64,000 nucleotides of DNA from Corynebacterium sp. sy039 (GCF_007904105.1 NZ_CP042325.1:1-64000); one strand, 5' to 3'; shown: positions 37,124 to 47,598, counted from the first letter of the stretch. Notes: a model not told the origin generated them from the letters alone. Numbers and translations: made by a program.

Positions 37124-39043
37124 CTAACCCAACGCCAGAATATCGAACTCATAAAGACGAGCATTTATTGCTGCATCTTTGCGAATAGTGCTGCCAGGAG
37201 CAGTACCTTGTTCTGCAATTAAACCTCGATCTAGGATAACAGCAGTTTTCACCGGTGAGCCAATTTTTAGTTGGGCAGCGCCTCCCTCCCAGCCAGCACC
37301 GCGTAGGGCTTTCAGGGCGTCGTCGGTGTTCAAGCGGGTGATATTGGGCATTTTTATGAGCATTCCATTAGATACCTTCACTGTTACCGTCGTCCCTTTA
37401 GGCAATTGTGCGCCTTCGCTGTCGACGGATATCACAGTGTCTTTGGGCTCTAAGGAATCGACATATTCAATGTGTGGGTTAAACCCGAGCGCAGTTAAGT
37501 TTTCTTGCGCCTGATCCCGCAGCAAACCAGTGACAATAGGAATGCGCTCAGTGGCCACACCTGTGGAAACAGTAATTGCCACTTTAGAGCCTTTAGAAAC
37601 CTGTGAACCAGCTGCAGGTGCTTGTTCCATGATGGAGTTTTCTGGAATACTATCTGAGCTATCCTCACGAACCACAGGATCTAATTGCAAACCAGCATCG
37701 GTGAGTACCTGAGCAGCCGCTTCAATGCTCAATCCGGTCAGGTCAGGGGTTTCGGTAATTTCTTTACCAGAGGAAATAGCTAAGGTGACCGTCGAGTCGC
37801 GCTGCACACTAGAGCCGAATGCGGGGTTTGTTCTGATCACATTACCGCGTGGAATATCTTGACTAGCTTCTTCTGTGGTATTTACGCGCAGCCCAAGTTG
37901 TTCTAAGCGCTTGACTGCATCAGCTTGGGGAACTGTTTGCAGTTGTGGAATTTGCACCATTGCAGCTTCCACTTTCTTTGATTCCGCTCCCCGGAATAGC
38001 TCATAGCCAATAACAGAGCTGGCACCAAGCAATACTACGAGTAGCACGATAGGTAAAGGAGAGAGTCGGCTCTTTTTGGTTTTGTGCTTTGCGCTTTGTG
38101 CAGCTAGAGCAGTGGTGTTGACTTCAGTCACTTCGGCAGCGGGTTCGTCCTCGACCTGGTGCGTTGGTTGAACATAGTGACGTGCAGCTTCAGTGACCGC
38201 ATTGCGTTCTAAGCGTTTTAGATCTTGCGCTAAATCTGTTGTGCTCTGATAACGATCACCAGGGTGCTTTGCCATAGCGGTCAATACCACAGCATCAATG
38301 TTGAGTGCGGCCGTTGCAGATAATTCTTTAAGGAATTCGCTAGGGGCAACGGGATCATCTTGAACATGCTGGTAGGCAACGGAAAAAGGCGATTCACCCT
38401 CAAAAGGTGGTTTCGCAGTGACCATCTCATAGAGCACGCAGCCAAGAGCATAAACATCAGAACGAGCATCGACAGTTTTGCCTCTAGCTTGCTCAGGCGA
38501 TAGATATTGAGCAGTACCAATGACTGTTGAGGTTTGTGTCATGGCTGAGGTGACGTCGTTAAGCGCGCGGGCAATACCAAAATCCATGATTTTCGCACTG
38601 CCTGTATTGGTAATCATGATATTGGCAGGCTTAATATCCCGGTGAATAATCCCAGTATCATGGCTTGATTGGAGAGCGTCGCAGACGGGAATGAGAATCC
38701 GTGCCGCCTGCTCTGGGCTTAGCGCACCACTGTCGGCAAGTACCTCGCGTAATGTGCGCCCAGTAATCAGCTCCATAACGATATAGGGAATCTCTAATCC
38801 GTTTTGTTCGCACTCACCGGTGTCATAGGTGGCAACAATTGCCGGGTGGTTCAGTAGGCTTGAGTTTTTTGCTTCTTTGCGGAACCGCTCCCGGAAGTTA
38901 ATATCTCTTGCTAGATCAGGACGCAGCATTTTGATTGCTACCTGACGACCAAGCAGCGTGTCCTGCGCACTATAAACTTCGGACATTCCACCAGTGCCGA
39001 TGATTGCCCCTAGTTCATAGCGGTTAGCCAGTAATTCACTCAC
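37124..39043 (-). CDS. pknB: Serine/threonine kinase PknB with four PASTA domains
   Basis: PknB senses peptidoglycan fragments and phosphorylates division and cell-wall proteins. The 639-residue protein has an N-terminal kinase domain (IGTGGMSEVYSA, catalytic HRDIKPANIM, DFGIARAL). A juxtamembrane segment and a transmembrane helix PLPIVLLVVLLGASSVIG (~330-350) follow. Four extracellular PASTA repeats beginning near VQIPQL, ITETPDL, VATERIP and LIKMPNI end the protein. GTG 39043 follows GGAG. It is the last gene of the fhaA-pknB operon, 21 bp after pknA. Confidence 0.95.
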   Translation of the reverse strand: MSELLANRYELGAIIGTGGMSEVYSAQDTLLGRQVAIKMLRPDLARDINFRERFRKEAKNSSLLNHPAIVATYDTGECEQNGLEIPYIVMELITGRTLREVLADSGALSPEQAARILIPVCDALQSSHDTGIIHRDIKPANIMITNTGSAKIMDFGIARALNDVTSAMTQTSTVIGTAQYLSPEQARGKTVDARSDVYALGCVLYEMVTAKPPFEGESPFSVAYQHVQDDPVAPSEFLKELSATAALNIDAVVLTAMAKHPGDRYQSTTDLAQDLKRLERNAVTEAARHYVQPTHQVEDEPAAEVTEVNTTALAAQSAKHKTKKSRLSPLPIVLLVVLLGASSVIGYELFRGAESKKVEAAMVQIPQLQTVPQADAVKRLEQLGLRVNTTEEASQDIPRGNVIRTNPAFGSSVQRDSTVTLAISSGKEITETPDLTGLSIEAAAQVLTDAGLQLDPVVREDSSDSIPENSIMEQAPAAGSQVSKGSKVAITVSTGVATERIPIVTGLLRDQAQENLTALGFNPHIEYVDSLEPKDTVISVDSEGAQLPKGTTVTVKVSNGMLIKMPNITRLNTDDALKALRGAGWEGGAAQLKIGSPVKTAVILDRGLIAEQGTAPGSTIRKDAAINARLYEFDILALG

Positions 39044-39064
39044 GTTGTGCTCCCGATTGCTCTC

Positions 39065-40573
39065 TTACTGTACTTCCACAGTCTCGTCGATATATTCCGT
39101 GGTCATTGGCTCAACAGTACGTGTTTGCCCAGCAGTTCCTGCTGAACCCTGAGAATTACGAATAGTTGTTGCAAGGCGAGTTGGTGTGACCTGTTCAGTC
39201 TCTACCGCTACAGTTGGCTCATCCAAGATCACTGTTTCTGCTTCCTGAGGATCCTCAGCGATTGTGGGTTGTTCCTCCACGATATAGGTACGCTCAGGAA
39301 CAAAAGTCTCTTCCTCTACGGGTTCTGGTTCTGGCTCTGGAGTTTCCTCCTTGATAACGGTATGGGTTACCACCGCTGGGGTGCTAGTAGTGGGCACAGA
39401 ATGTGAGGTGAATTTACCAAACCACCCTTGGACATAACCAAAAATGCCGATGCCGATCAGTAACAATAACAACACGGCAGCAGCAAAACCAGCTCCTAAA
39501 CCACCTCGATCCTTCTCCTTATGGTGAACTCTGTTCTGGGCACGAGCTGCTGGTGCCGCGGCGGCTGCCGCAGGAGCTAGTCGACGAGCAGCCGTTGCTT
39601 GCGTGCCTTGAGCTGGAAGAACAGTAGTTGGTTGGGCTACTTGCCCGAGGGCATATGTGGAAGCCGTCGGCGAGGGTTGTGGTGCTACTTGATTGAGCAA
39701 AGAAGATTGCGGCTGCGGTGGGCGGTGCCCGCTACGAGCAGTGGCAATGGCTAGTGCGAGTTCATTACCATCGGCATATCTATGCGCTGGATCTTTGCGC
39801 AATGTAATACCGATAAGTTCACGCGCAGGTGCTGAGATATGCGTCGGGAGTGGGGAAGGTGCTTGATTGATGTGCGCAATCGCCACTGAGACAGAGCTAT
39901 CCCCCGCAAAAGGACGTTCACCAGCTAACATTTCATAGCCAACGACGCCTAGGGAGTAGACGTCGCTACTTGCTTTTACCTCTACGCCCTGTGCTTGTTC
40001 TGGGGAGACATATTGTGCCGTGCCGACGACCATGCCAGTGCGAGTCAACGGTACTGCTTCGGCTGCTTTGGCGATACCAAAGTCAGTTATTTTTACCTGA
40101 CCATTCTGCGTGATGAGCAGATTACCTGGTTTAATATCGCGGTGAACCATGCCCATGCGGTGAATGGTCGCTAAACCATGCGCTGCCTGCTCTAAAACAT
40201 CAAGGGCAAGAGCCTCGGGCAGCGATTGCTTTCTTGCCAACATATCTGCCAATGATTCACCACGAACGTACTCCATGACGATGAAACAGAGCGTGCGACC
40301 ATGATGAGTGACTTCCCGATAGTCGTAGGTTGCCACCACATTATCTGAGCTGATTTTTTCGCTCGCAAGAGCTTCATTGCGGAACCTGGAGAGAAACTCA
40401 TTATTATCAGAAAACTCAGGTTTGAGTACCTTAACCGCTACTTCACGCTGGTTTTTTACATCATCGGCCAGCCACACAGTAGACATACCGCCATGACCGA
40501 TAATCCATTGGAGCTGGTAATCTTCACCAATGAGCCTTTGGAGCTCATGCTGGGAATCGCTGATTGAAGTCAT
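39065..40573 (-). CDS. pknA: Serine/threonine kinase PknA
   Basis: PknA regulates cell shape and division together with PknB. The 502-residue protein has a kinase domain with IGHGGMSTVWLADD, catalytic HRDIKPGNLL and DFGIAKA. A Pro/Ala-rich linker and a transmembrane helix AAAVLLLLLIGIGIFGYV (~360-380) follow. The Glu/Thr/Val-rich extracytoplasmic tail has no PASTA domains. It lies three bases after pbpA. Confidence 0.94.
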   Translation of the reverse strand: MTSISDSQHELQRLIGEDYQLQWIIGHGGMSTVWLADDVKNQREVAVKVLKPEFSDNNEFLSRFRNEALASEKISSDNVVATYDYREVTHHGRTLCFIVMEYVRGESLADMLARKQSLPEALALDVLEQAAHGLATIHRMGMVHRDIKPGNLLITQNGQVKITDFGIAKAAEAVPLTRTGMVVGTAQYVSPEQAQGVEVKASSDVYSLGVVGYEMLAGERPFAGDSSVSVAIAHINQAPSPLPTHISAPARELIGITLRKDPAHRYADGNELALAIATARSGHRPPQPQSSLLNQVAPQPSPTASTYALGQVAQPTTVLPAQGTQATAARRLAPAAAAAAPAARAQNRVHHKEKDRGGLGAGFAAAVLLLLLIGIGIFGYVQGWFGKFTSHSVPTTSTPAVVTHTVIKEETPEPEPEPVEEETFVPERTYIVEEQPTIAEDPQEAETVILDEPTVAVETEQVTPTRLATTIRNSQGSAGTAGQTRTVEPMTTEYIDETVEVQ

Positions 40574-40576
40574 TGT

Positions 40577-42025
40577 TTAACCCTGCTCCCTTTGTACTGC
40601 TTCGATAACGGCACGACCAATAGGCGCTGCCACTGAACCACCTGTTGCTGCTTGACCACGATCACCACCATTTTTCACCACAACCGCAACCGCAACATCA
40701 GCGTCTTTCGACGGTCCAAAAGCGATATACCATGCGTGTGGATTAGAATTGCGCGAATCTTCACCATGCTCTGCAGTACCTGTTTTAGAAGCAATATCGG
40801 CACCAGTATAACCGCTGGTATGACGCTCTGATGCTTGCATGAGCTGAGTTAAGGTAGCGGCAACCTCAGGTTTTATTGCTTGGTTGAGTTCCTTTGGTTT
40901 TGTTTGCATCGTGGTGGATAAATCATTGCCGAGGATTCGGGACACGAGGTGCGGTTCCATGCGCTTACCACCATTAGCAATTGTTGCGGCAATCACAGCA
41001 TTTTCGAGTACGCTCATTGCCACATCACGTTGCCCAATTGCCGATTGTGCCAGTTCAGCATCATAATTTATTTCACCTGTTGTGCCCGCTGCCATAGGGA
41101 TACCGAGGTCATAAACATCGTGGATACCAAATGCAGCAGCCATATCCTGCAAGGGCTTAATGCCGGTGCCGATTGCCATCTCCACAAAGGCAGTGTTGCA
41201 CGAGTATTGGAATGCTGTTTCTACGGTCACGCTATTAGCTCCTGCACAGCTTTGTCCACCATAATTTTCCAAGGTAGCGGTACTATTAGGCAGGGTAATT
41301 TGGTTTGCGCCAGTCACTGTGGAACCAGGGGCGTATGTTCCAGCAGTTAATGCCGCAGCAGTAGTAATGACCTTAAACGTAGAACCTGGTGGCAGAGTCT
41401 CTTGCGTGGCATGATTGAGCAAAGGACTACCAGGTGCATTATTGAGCTGCTCCCATGCACTTTCTGCGGTGTCGTCGTTAGAGATCGCAGCTGGGTCAAA
41501 AGTAGGAGTTGATGCCATTGCAAGAATCTCACCTGTGGAAGGGCGAATCGCAACCACGGCACCATCATAACCAGCATTAGCTAACTGACTATAGGCAACT
41601 TCTTGCACCGCAGGCATAAGGGTCAGCTCCACATTGCCGACGGTTTTTTCGTCGTTAAGCAATTGTTTCCACCACTGGCTTGCTGGTTTTTCTTTACCAT
41701 TGAGGATGTTATTGTAGCTTTGCTCAATGCCAGACAGACCATAAGTATCTGAGATATAGCCTTGAATAGGTCCGTAGGAGATGGAGCCCTCAGGGAATTG
41801 GCGCTGATAAAACCCATTCTCATCTTTAACGGATTCAGCAAGAATATGGCCACCAGCGGAAATCTGGCCTCGTGGGCTTTTCTTCTGCTCAATAAACTCA
41901 CGTCGATTCAGCGGATTATGCGCATATTTTTCTTCACTAAATACCTGAACAACTGTGAGGTTAATGAGCAAAATCAAGGTAAGTAATAACGCGAAGATGG
42001 AGCTAAAACGGATAGCGCGATTCAT
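40577..42025 (-). CDS. pbpA: Class B penicillin-binding protein PbpA
   Basis: PbpA is a transpeptidase that crosslinks peptidoglycan during growth or division. The 482-residue protein has an N-terminal membrane anchor (IFALLLTLILLINLTVVQVF), a dimerisation domain, and the penicillin-binding motifs S215-T-F-K, S275-C-N and SKTGTAEHG. ATG 42025 overlaps the rodA stop as ATGA, so the polymerase RodA and its transpeptidase are co-translated. It is phosphorylation-linked to PknB in relatives. Confidence 0.94.
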   Translation of the reverse strand: MNRAIRFSSIFALLLTLILLINLTVVQVFSEEKYAHNPLNRREFIEQKKSPRGQISAGGHILAESVKDENGFYQRQFPEGSISYGPIQGYISDTYGLSGIEQSYNNILNGKEKPASQWWKQLLNDEKTVGNVELTLMPAVQEVAYSQLANAGYDGAVVAIRPSTGEILAMASTPTFDPAAISNDDTAESAWEQLNNAPGSPLLNHATQETLPPGSTFKVITTAAALTAGTYAPGSTVTGANQITLPNSTATLENYGGQSCAGANSVTVETAFQYSCNTAFVEMAIGTGIKPLQDMAAAFGIHDVYDLGIPMAAGTTGEINYDAELAQSAIGQRDVAMSVLENAVIAATIANGGKRMEPHLVSRILGNDLSTTMQTKPKELNQAIKPEVAATLTQLMQASERHTSGYTGADIASKTGTAEHGEDSRNSNPHAWYIAFGPSKDADVAVAVVVKNGGDRGQAATGGSVAAPIGRAVIEAVQREQG

Positions 42026-43341
42026 TTTTTCACCTCCACTGCCGAGTTGGTACGAGCTGAGTGAGAAATGCGCAACACAATTCCGAGCAGAATATAGTTC
42101 GCCATCAGACTAGAACCACCCTGAGACATAAAAGGCGTGGTCAAACCAGTCATAGGCATGAGTGCACTAATGCCACCAGTAACCACAAAAATCTGGATCG
42201 CAATGGTCACAGTCAACCCTGCGGAGACTAATTTGCCAAAGGAATCGCGTACCAGCAGAGAAGTATGAATTCCGCTGGTCACGAAGATGGCAAATAAAAT
42301 CAAAATGCCGGCTATGCCCACTAGACCTAGTTCTTCGCCAAAGGCTGCCAAAATAAAATCTGATTCCACAATGGGAATAATCTGTGGGTGCCCTTGTCCC
42401 AGACCGGTGCCAAATAAACCACCAGTAGACATTCCGAATAGTGACTGAGATAGCTGCATACCTGTGGAGTCGTAGTTGGCAATGGGATCTAAGAAATTAC
42501 TAAAGCGATTCTGTATCTTCTCTGAAATCTGATACAGCGCAGTACCGCCCACAGCAACCAAAATTACCCCGATGAGCAGCCAAGAAACTCGATTGGTGGC
42601 AAAATATACCATGCCGAGCACAGTGCTAAAGAGCAGTAATGCTGGACCAAAGTCATTTTCGCCAGCCATAATCACCAGAGCAATCGCCCATACGCCAAGG
42701 ATTGGCGCGAGGTCACGCAGGCGAGGAAATTCTAATCCGAGCACATGATAACCAGCTACGCTAAAAAGCGCTCTCTTATTGACCAGCAGTTGGGCAAAGA
42801 AAAGCAAGAGCAGGATTTTAGAAAACTCACCTGGTTGGAGTGAAAAAGAGCCGACGGTGATCCAGATTTTTGCGTCGGAAGTGGTATCGGAAGATACTGG
42901 CCATACTAGGGGCAATGCTAGGAGAATCAACCCGATGAAGCCCAGCACAAAGGAATATCGACTAAGGCTGCGATGATCTTTGATGAGCACGAGAACAGCG
43001 ATCATCAGGGCAATTGATACCAGGGTCCACATCACTTGTCTGCTGACTAAAGTGCGCTCTGTTGCCAGGTCAAGGCGATAAATCATGACTAGCCCCAGGC
43101 CGTTGAGTGTGGCTGCCACCGGTAACATGACTTGATCTGCCCTGGGCGCAAGCGCGCATAACGCAAGGTGCGCCACGGTGAAGATACCGATAAAGCCGCC
43201 GATTACCCAGGCAATTTCTGCGTTAACAGTATTGCCTTGGGAAAGAGTAAGCGATACCAAAGCCACGGCAATGACTATGGTTGCCATAATCAATAGCCCA
43301 AACTCGGTGCGCCGTGCTGTGAGGCGGGAGAAGAAGCCCAC
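42022..43341 (-). CDS. rodA: RodA/FtsW-type peptidoglycan glycosyltransferase
   Basis: SEDS proteins polymerise glycan strands. The 439-residue membrane protein has about ten transmembrane segments. Family motifs are present: LQPGEFSKILLLLFFAQLL, AGENDFGPALLLFS, GQGHPQIIPIVESDFILAAFGEELG and PMTGLTTPFMSQGGSSLMANY. It begins with GTG directly after the pstP stop codon. It is paired with PbpA downstream. Confidence 0.94.
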   Translation of the reverse strand: MGFFSRLTARRTEFGLLIMATIVIAVALVSLTLSQGNTVNAEIAWVIGGFIGIFTVAHLALCALAPRADQVMLPVAATLNGLGLVMIYRLDLATERTLVSRQVMWTLVSIALMIAVLVLIKDHRSLSRYSFVLGFIGLILLALPLVWPVSSDTTSDAKIWITVGSFSLQPGEFSKILLLLFFAQLLVNKRALFSVAGYHVLGLEFPRLRDLAPILGVWAIALVIMAGENDFGPALLLFSTVLGMVYFATNRVSWLLIGVILVAVGGTALYQISEKIQNRFSNFLDPIANYDSTGMQLSQSLFGMSTGGLFGTGLGQGHPQIIPIVESDFILAAFGEELGLVGIAGILILFAIFVTSGIHTSLLVRDSFGKLVSAGLTVTIAIQIFVVTGGISALMPMTGLTTPFMSQGGSSLMANYILLGIVLRISHSARTNSAVEVKK

Positions 43342-44952
43342 TTATTTCGCCTCCCGACAATTCTTCCCAGGTGATGACAAAGAACCAACCGGAGTAGGTG
43401 TCGTTGTCTTGTGCTTATCGACGTCCGGTATAGCCGTAGTTGCGCTAGTTGGTGCAGTGCTTGCAGATGGTGGTACTGCACCAGGGGTAGATGTTTGTGC
43501 AGGTTGATGTGCACGTACTACGCATATCGGCAGGAGTTGCTCAACCAAGCGTTGCAATTGCTGCTGCACATCGTCGTAGTTGCCAGCAGGCAAACTTGCT
43601 ACTTGGGTGCGGGCAGTCTCTCGAAGATCATCAAGCCTGAAACTACGACAATTCTTATTGGAATCAGCTTCAGTGAGGGTGAGATTATCATTTTCATCAA
43701 GACACGTCTTCTGATAAGTCGAATGAAGATTGCGCCCGAATAGGGTGATATCTGAGCCACGCTCAATGACTATTTCCTGTGAGTCACCACGAGTAGTGAT
43801 GTAGTAGGTGTTATTCAAGGAACGATAAAACCATGCGGCAGCACCAGCAATGATTAACACGAGGGTAAAGGCGATAAGCGTAATCCACCATGCCTTAGCG
43901 CTCTTCTTCTTTGCCTTTGCCGGTTTGTCTGATTTTCCTGTGGCCTCGGCTGCTTGGTGTGCCTGCTCAGCTGGTTGTGCTGGCGGAATCACCATCGGCT
44001 GTGCAGGGGTAGTGCCCTGAGGAGTAGAAACCGAAGGGGTAGCGTCAGCAGTGCTCTGGTTGGTTGCAGGAGTTGGTGGGTGGTGTTCTTCATGGGCAGG
44101 GCTGGCACTAGAATCGGCTTGAGGTTGAGAAAGCGCAATTGCGGCACGACCAGCTGCGGTATCTGGACGCAATTGGGGGGCGGTTTCTGCGTCGAGTGCT
44201 CCGGCGACAACACCTTCTGTGGGTAGATCAATAGTGGTTTTCTCGTCTACCACATCTGCTACGACCACTGTCACGTTATCTGGTCCGCCTGAGCGTAACG
44301 CTAACTCAATGAGTTTTTCTGCTGCCTCTTGAGGCGTGCCAGTGCATAAGGTCTGCTCAATCGTGGTGGCAGTAACAGGGTCGGAAAGCCCATCAGAGCA
44401 CAGCAAAATGCGATCTCCGCTGCGGGCATCCACTATGCTCAATGTTGGTTCTACTGGCATACCTGTGTATGCCTTAAAGATCAGGGAGCGATTAGGGTGG
44501 GTAGATACATCCTCAGGGTTTAATTCGCCTTTGGCGACGAGTGATTGCACGTAGGTGTCGTCGACAGTTAGTTGGGTGAGTCTACTGCCACGCAGACGGT
44601 ATCCGCGGGAATCGCCGGCATGGCACAAACCAAATTCGCGTCCATTAAATAAGAAAGTGGTAAGGGTGGTGCCCATGCCGTCGGTTTCAGGCTGCTTTTC
44701 TATGGTCGCTGCGATAGATTGATTAGCTTCGTCGGCGACTGTGCCAAGCAGCGCGAGCATATCATTTTCGCCTGGGTCGCTATCGAGACGCATGAGATGC
44801 GTAATCATGAGCTGTGAGGCTATTTCTCCTGCGGCGTGACCGCCCATGCCGTCGGCAAGTGCGAGAAGATAAGGACCTGCATAGGCAGAGTCCTCATTAT
44901 TGCCGCGGACAAGCCCACGGTCTGAGGCAATGGCAAAATTAAGTTTCAGCAT
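43342..44952 (-). CDS. pstP: PP2C-type protein phosphatase PstP
   Basis: PstP removes phosphates from PknA/PknB substrates and the kinases themselves. The 536-residue protein has an N-terminal PP2C domain with metal-binding GNNEDSAY, ALADGMGGHAAGEIAS, LCHAGDSRGYRLRG, CSDGLSDPV and GPDNVTVVV. A Pro/Ala/Gln-rich linker follows. A transmembrane helix ITLIAFTLVLIIAGAAAWFY (~355-375) and an extracytoplasmic domain end it. Its tail (Thr/Pro/Ser-rich) is longer than in some relatives. Its start directly follows the fhaB stop. Confidence 0.94.
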   Translation of the reverse strand: MLKLNFAIASDRGLVRGNNEDSAYAGPYLLALADGMGGHAAGEIASQLMITHLMRLDSDPGENDMLALLGTVADEANQSIAATIEKQPETDGMGTTLTTFLFNGREFGLCHAGDSRGYRLRGSRLTQLTVDDTYVQSLVAKGELNPEDVSTHPNRSLIFKAYTGMPVEPTLSIVDARSGDRILLCSDGLSDPVTATTIEQTLCTGTPQEAAEKLIELALRSGGPDNVTVVVADVVDEKTTIDLPTEGVVAGALDAETAPQLRPDTAAGRAAIALSQPQADSSASPAHEEHHPPTPATNQSTADATPSVSTPQGTTPAQPMVIPPAQPAEQAHQAAEATGKSDKPAKAKKKSAKAWWITLIAFTLVLIIAGAAAWFYRSLNNTYYITTRGDSQEIVIERGSDITLFGRNLHSTYQKTCLDENDNLTLTEADSNKNCRSFRLDDLRETARTQVASLPAGNYDDVQQQLQRLVEQLLPICVVRAHQPAQTSTPGAVPPSASTAPTSATTAIPDVDKHKTTTPTPVGSLSSPGKNCREAK

Positions 44953-45429
44953 TTAAGGAACCAGCCTCACTACAGTGCGTCCAATTTTAATATCCACGCC
45001 GACTCCCACTTTCTCTGGTTGCTCGATGCGGTATCCAGAGACAAAGGTGCCGTTGCGAGAATCAAGATCTTCGATGAACCATTCATTACCGCGTCGTATC
45101 AGTTTTGCGTGACGTGAGGATGCGTAGTCATCGCCGATGGTGAATGTGCATTCAGCTGCACGTCCAATGGTGATTTCATTGCTGGCGCTAATATCTAGAC
45201 GTGCGCCGAGCAGCGGACCTTCGACAACAGTTAAGCTGCGTGGGGTACCAGAGGTTATGCGTGACTTTGCTGGCGCTGGTACAGCGCTCGCACCTGCGGA
45301 AAATGCACTATTTCCACTGTTGGCGATAATTTTTGTGTCTTTGCGCAACGCCCCCAGTGCCATGAGGATAAAAAGCCATAGGACAACCAGTAAACCAATG
45401 CGTAGCCCTAGCAGAATAACTGAATCCAT
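44953..45429 (-). CDS. fhaB: FHA-domain protein FhaB (FipA)
   Basis: FhaB binds phosphothreonine on cell-division partners. The 158-residue protein has an N-terminal transmembrane helix (LGLRIGLLVVLWLFILMALG), a short linker and a C-terminal FHA domain with EITIGRAAECTF, ASSRHAKL and EDLDSRNGTFVSG. These include the canonical Gly-Arg, Ser-Arg-His and Asn-Gly residues. It lies 18 bp after fhaA and directly before pstP. Confidence 0.94.
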   Translation of the reverse strand: MDSVILLGLRIGLLVVLWLFILMALGALRKDTKIIANSGNSAFSAGASAVPAPAKSRITSGTPRSLTVVEGPLLGARLDISASNEITIGRAAECTFTIGDDYASSRHAKLIRRGNEWFIEDLDSRNGTFVSGYRIEQPEKVGVGVDIKIGRTVVRLVP

Positions 45430-45447
45430 TGTTTTATCCTTACTCTC

Positions 45448-46371
45448 CTAGGCAGACCTGTTAATGCGCACTTCGATATTGGAGCGACCAACAGTAATAA
45501 CATCGCCGTCGGCAAGCAACCAGTTATCAATGGGGGTTTCATTGACGGTGGTGCCATTGGTTGATTGCAAATCAACAAGGATGGCGTCGCGCCCATTCCA
45601 TGTGATTTCGGCGTGTTTGCGTGATACCCCGGTATCTGGCAGGCGGAAGTCTGCGTCATTGCTGCGTCCGATGATATTGGAACCAGAATGAACATGGTAT
45701 GTCCTGGAGGAACCATCTTGGAGTAATAAACTTACCGACGGCGTCCGCTCGGCTGGTGCTGCTTGAGCCGTGACGCCACCAAAGTTGTGTCCTGGTGTCG
45801 GTGGGCTTAGCGGTGCTTGTGAAGGAATGTGTTCAGTAGATGGCCACTGGCGTTGCTGTTGATCTGCCACGTCGAATTGCCTTTCTGCTTCCTGGATACC
45901 TGGGTCATGCGGGTTGGCACTGTGATCGAGGTAGTAGTTGTGTGTAGGGTCGTATGTTTCTATTCCAACAAAACGGGAATTGCCGTCCGATGTGGGGTCA
46001 ATATCGGAATGGGCTTTGAGCTGACCAGTCCGGAGGGAAGAATCAACTTCGATAAGGACTGTGATAATGCCTGAGGTGACCCACCCTTGATTGCGTTCGT
46101 AGCGGGTGAGTTGATCGGCAAAATCTAAGGGAAGGTCTGGATGGTTTTCGCTTAGATTAGCTGCGTCTTTTTTGCTTACCCCGACTCGAAAAAAATTAGG
46201 TGCTTCGATGGTGCCTTCATACGTGTGCAAGAGGTTATCTTGGACTTCTTGTTTGAGTAATTCCTCAATTTCAGCTGGTACGACGCGCCCGCCAAAGACC
46301 AGAGCGAAGCTGTTGTCTAAGCCGCGCTGCATGGCGCTGTCAATCTTTGCGATTTTGTCCATGAATGACAC
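45448..46371 (-). CDS. fhaA: FHA-domain protein FhaA
   Basis: FhaA is a PknB substrate that regulates peptidoglycan synthesis. The GTG start at 46371 is supported by AGGAGG at 46379-46384 with 7-nt spacing. It gives 307 residues beginning VSFMDKIAKIDSAMQRGLD. The N-terminal FhaA/DUF3662 domain (VVPAEIEELLKQEVQDN) is followed by a Pro/Gln-rich linker. The C-terminal FHA domain has NIIGRSNDADFRL, GVSRKHAEI and LQSTNGTTVN. It is the first gene of the STPK operon. Confidence 0.94.
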   Translation of the reverse strand: MSFMDKIAKIDSAMQRGLDNSFALVFGGRVVPAEIEELLKQEVQDNLLHTYEGTIEAPNFFRVGVSKKDAANLSENHPDLPLDFADQLTRYERNQGWVTSGIITVLIEVDSSLRTGQLKAHSDIDPTSDGNSRFVGIETYDPTHNYYLDHSANPHDPGIQEAERQFDVADQQQRQWPSTEHIPSQAPLSPPTPGHNFGGVTAQAAPAERTPSVSLLLQDGSSRTYHVHSGSNIIGRSNDADFRLPDTGVSRKHAEITWNGRDAILVDLQSTNGTTVNETPIDNWLLADGDVITVGRSNIEVRINRSA

Positions 46372-46809
46372 CTTGACACCTCCTTTGAGTCTTAGCACCT
46401 TACTATTACTTAACTGTTACTTACCCAGGCATATCTTAAAAGACATACTTGTGCCCCCCTAGTATAAAGGGTTATCCAAAAAAACTAGAGTCCAGTGACG
46501 CTTTTTCGACGCAGTTCTATGCGTTTTTGGTGCCAGCAATCGGGTGAAGAATGTGGTTGTTTATCCCGCAATGGGGCGTTGACCAGTAGTTTTAGCGTTG
46601 TCTGGTTTTGGTGGTGCTCAGTGGTGTGGTTCTTCGCTGTGACGAGGAGATTTTATGATGTTGTTATTTTCTTCATATAGCGAAAATGGGCGAAATGGAA
46701 AAGTTCATGGAAAAGTTCTTGCAAAACTGCCAGAAATTTTAGGCTGGTTTAGTATGCTCAACTTGAACCCTAACCATTGTGATATGTGATACAGGAAGTG
46801 GGAATAGTT
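46372..46809. other. Divergent fhaA / enoyl-CoA hydratase intergenic region
   Basis: This 438-bp gap holds promoters for both directions. On the minus strand a TATACT -10-like box (46466-46461) precedes fhaA. A short direct repeat GGAAAAGTTC occurs near 46697-46718. Short frames here (for example 46495-46680) lack ribosome sites and were not called. No RNA gene was recognised. Confidence 0.4.
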
Positions 46810-47598
46810 GTGAGCAATGAGTCTAGTAACTTCGCTAACATTCTGGTGGAAACCCAGGGCAGAGTAGGTATTATCACTCTTAATCGTCCTCAAGCCCTTA
46901 ATGCTCTCAATCATGAAACGATGCGTGAGGTCGTAAAAGCAGCCCAAGCTCTCGACGTTGACCCCGGCATTGGAGCCATTATTCTTACCGGTTCTGAAAA
47001 GGCCTTTGCTGCTGGTGCTGACATTAAAGAAATGGCGGATAAGAGCGCTACTGATATGTATATGCAGGATTGGTTTGCTGGTTGGGATGCTTTTACTGCG
47101 CTGCGTACTCCTATTATTGCGGCGGTTAATGGTTATGCTCTCGGTGGTGGTTGTGAATTGGCTATGATGTGCGATTTCATTATTGCTGGTGAGAAGGCAA
47201 AGTTTGGGCAGCCAGAGGTTAATTTAGGTGTTACTCCTGGCATGGGTGGTTCGCAGCGTTTGACTCGTGCTATTGGTAAGGCAAAGGCTATGCAGATGTG
47301 TCTGACGGGGCGCATGATGGGTGCGCAAGAGGCGGAATGTGCTGGTTTGGTTGCGCAAGTTGTTGCCCCAGAGCAGTTGCTGGATGTGGCGCTGGAGACT
47401 GCTCAGGTCATTGCTGAAAAATCTTTGGTTGCAACTACTCTTATTAAGGAGCAGGTTAATGCTGCTTATGAGACTTTCTTGGCTGCCGGTGTGCAGTATG
47501 AGCGTCGCACTTTCCATGCCATTTTTGCTTCCGACGATCAAAAAGAGGGTATGAGTGCCTTTGTGGAAAAGCGTGCGCCGCAATTCCGCCACGCATAA
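46810..47598 (+). CDS. Enoyl-CoA hydratase
   Basis: This crotonase-family enzyme of 262 residues hydrates trans-2-enoyl-CoA. Both catalytic glutamates are present, in [12 protein letters not shown] and in [17 protein letters not shown]. The oxyanion-hole segment [14 protein letters not shown] is also present. The start is GTG 46810; an upstream in-frame ATG (46786) would add eight residues. It lies before mmsA-mmsB, so it could serve the valine or fatty-acid breakdown route, but it has its own terminator. Confidence 0.9.
   Translation: MSNESSNFANILVETQGRVGIITLNRPQALNALNHETMREVVKAAQALDVDPGIGAIILTGSEKAFAAGADIKEMADKSATDMYMQDWFAGWDAFTALRTPIIAAVNGYALGGGCELAMMCDFIIAGEKAKFGQPEVNLGVTPGMGGSQRLTRAIGKAKAMQMCLTGRMMGAQEAECAGLVAQVVAPEQLLDVALETAQVIAEKSLVATTLIKEQVNAAYETFLAAGVQYERRTFHAIFASDDQKEGMSAFVEKRAPQFRHA

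Noticed and set aside
46495..46680. 61-codon frame with many Trp/Phe/Val between fhaA and the enoyl-CoA hydratase gene
   Set aside because: There is no ribosome site, the composition is unlike real proteins, and it lies where divergent promoters are expected.
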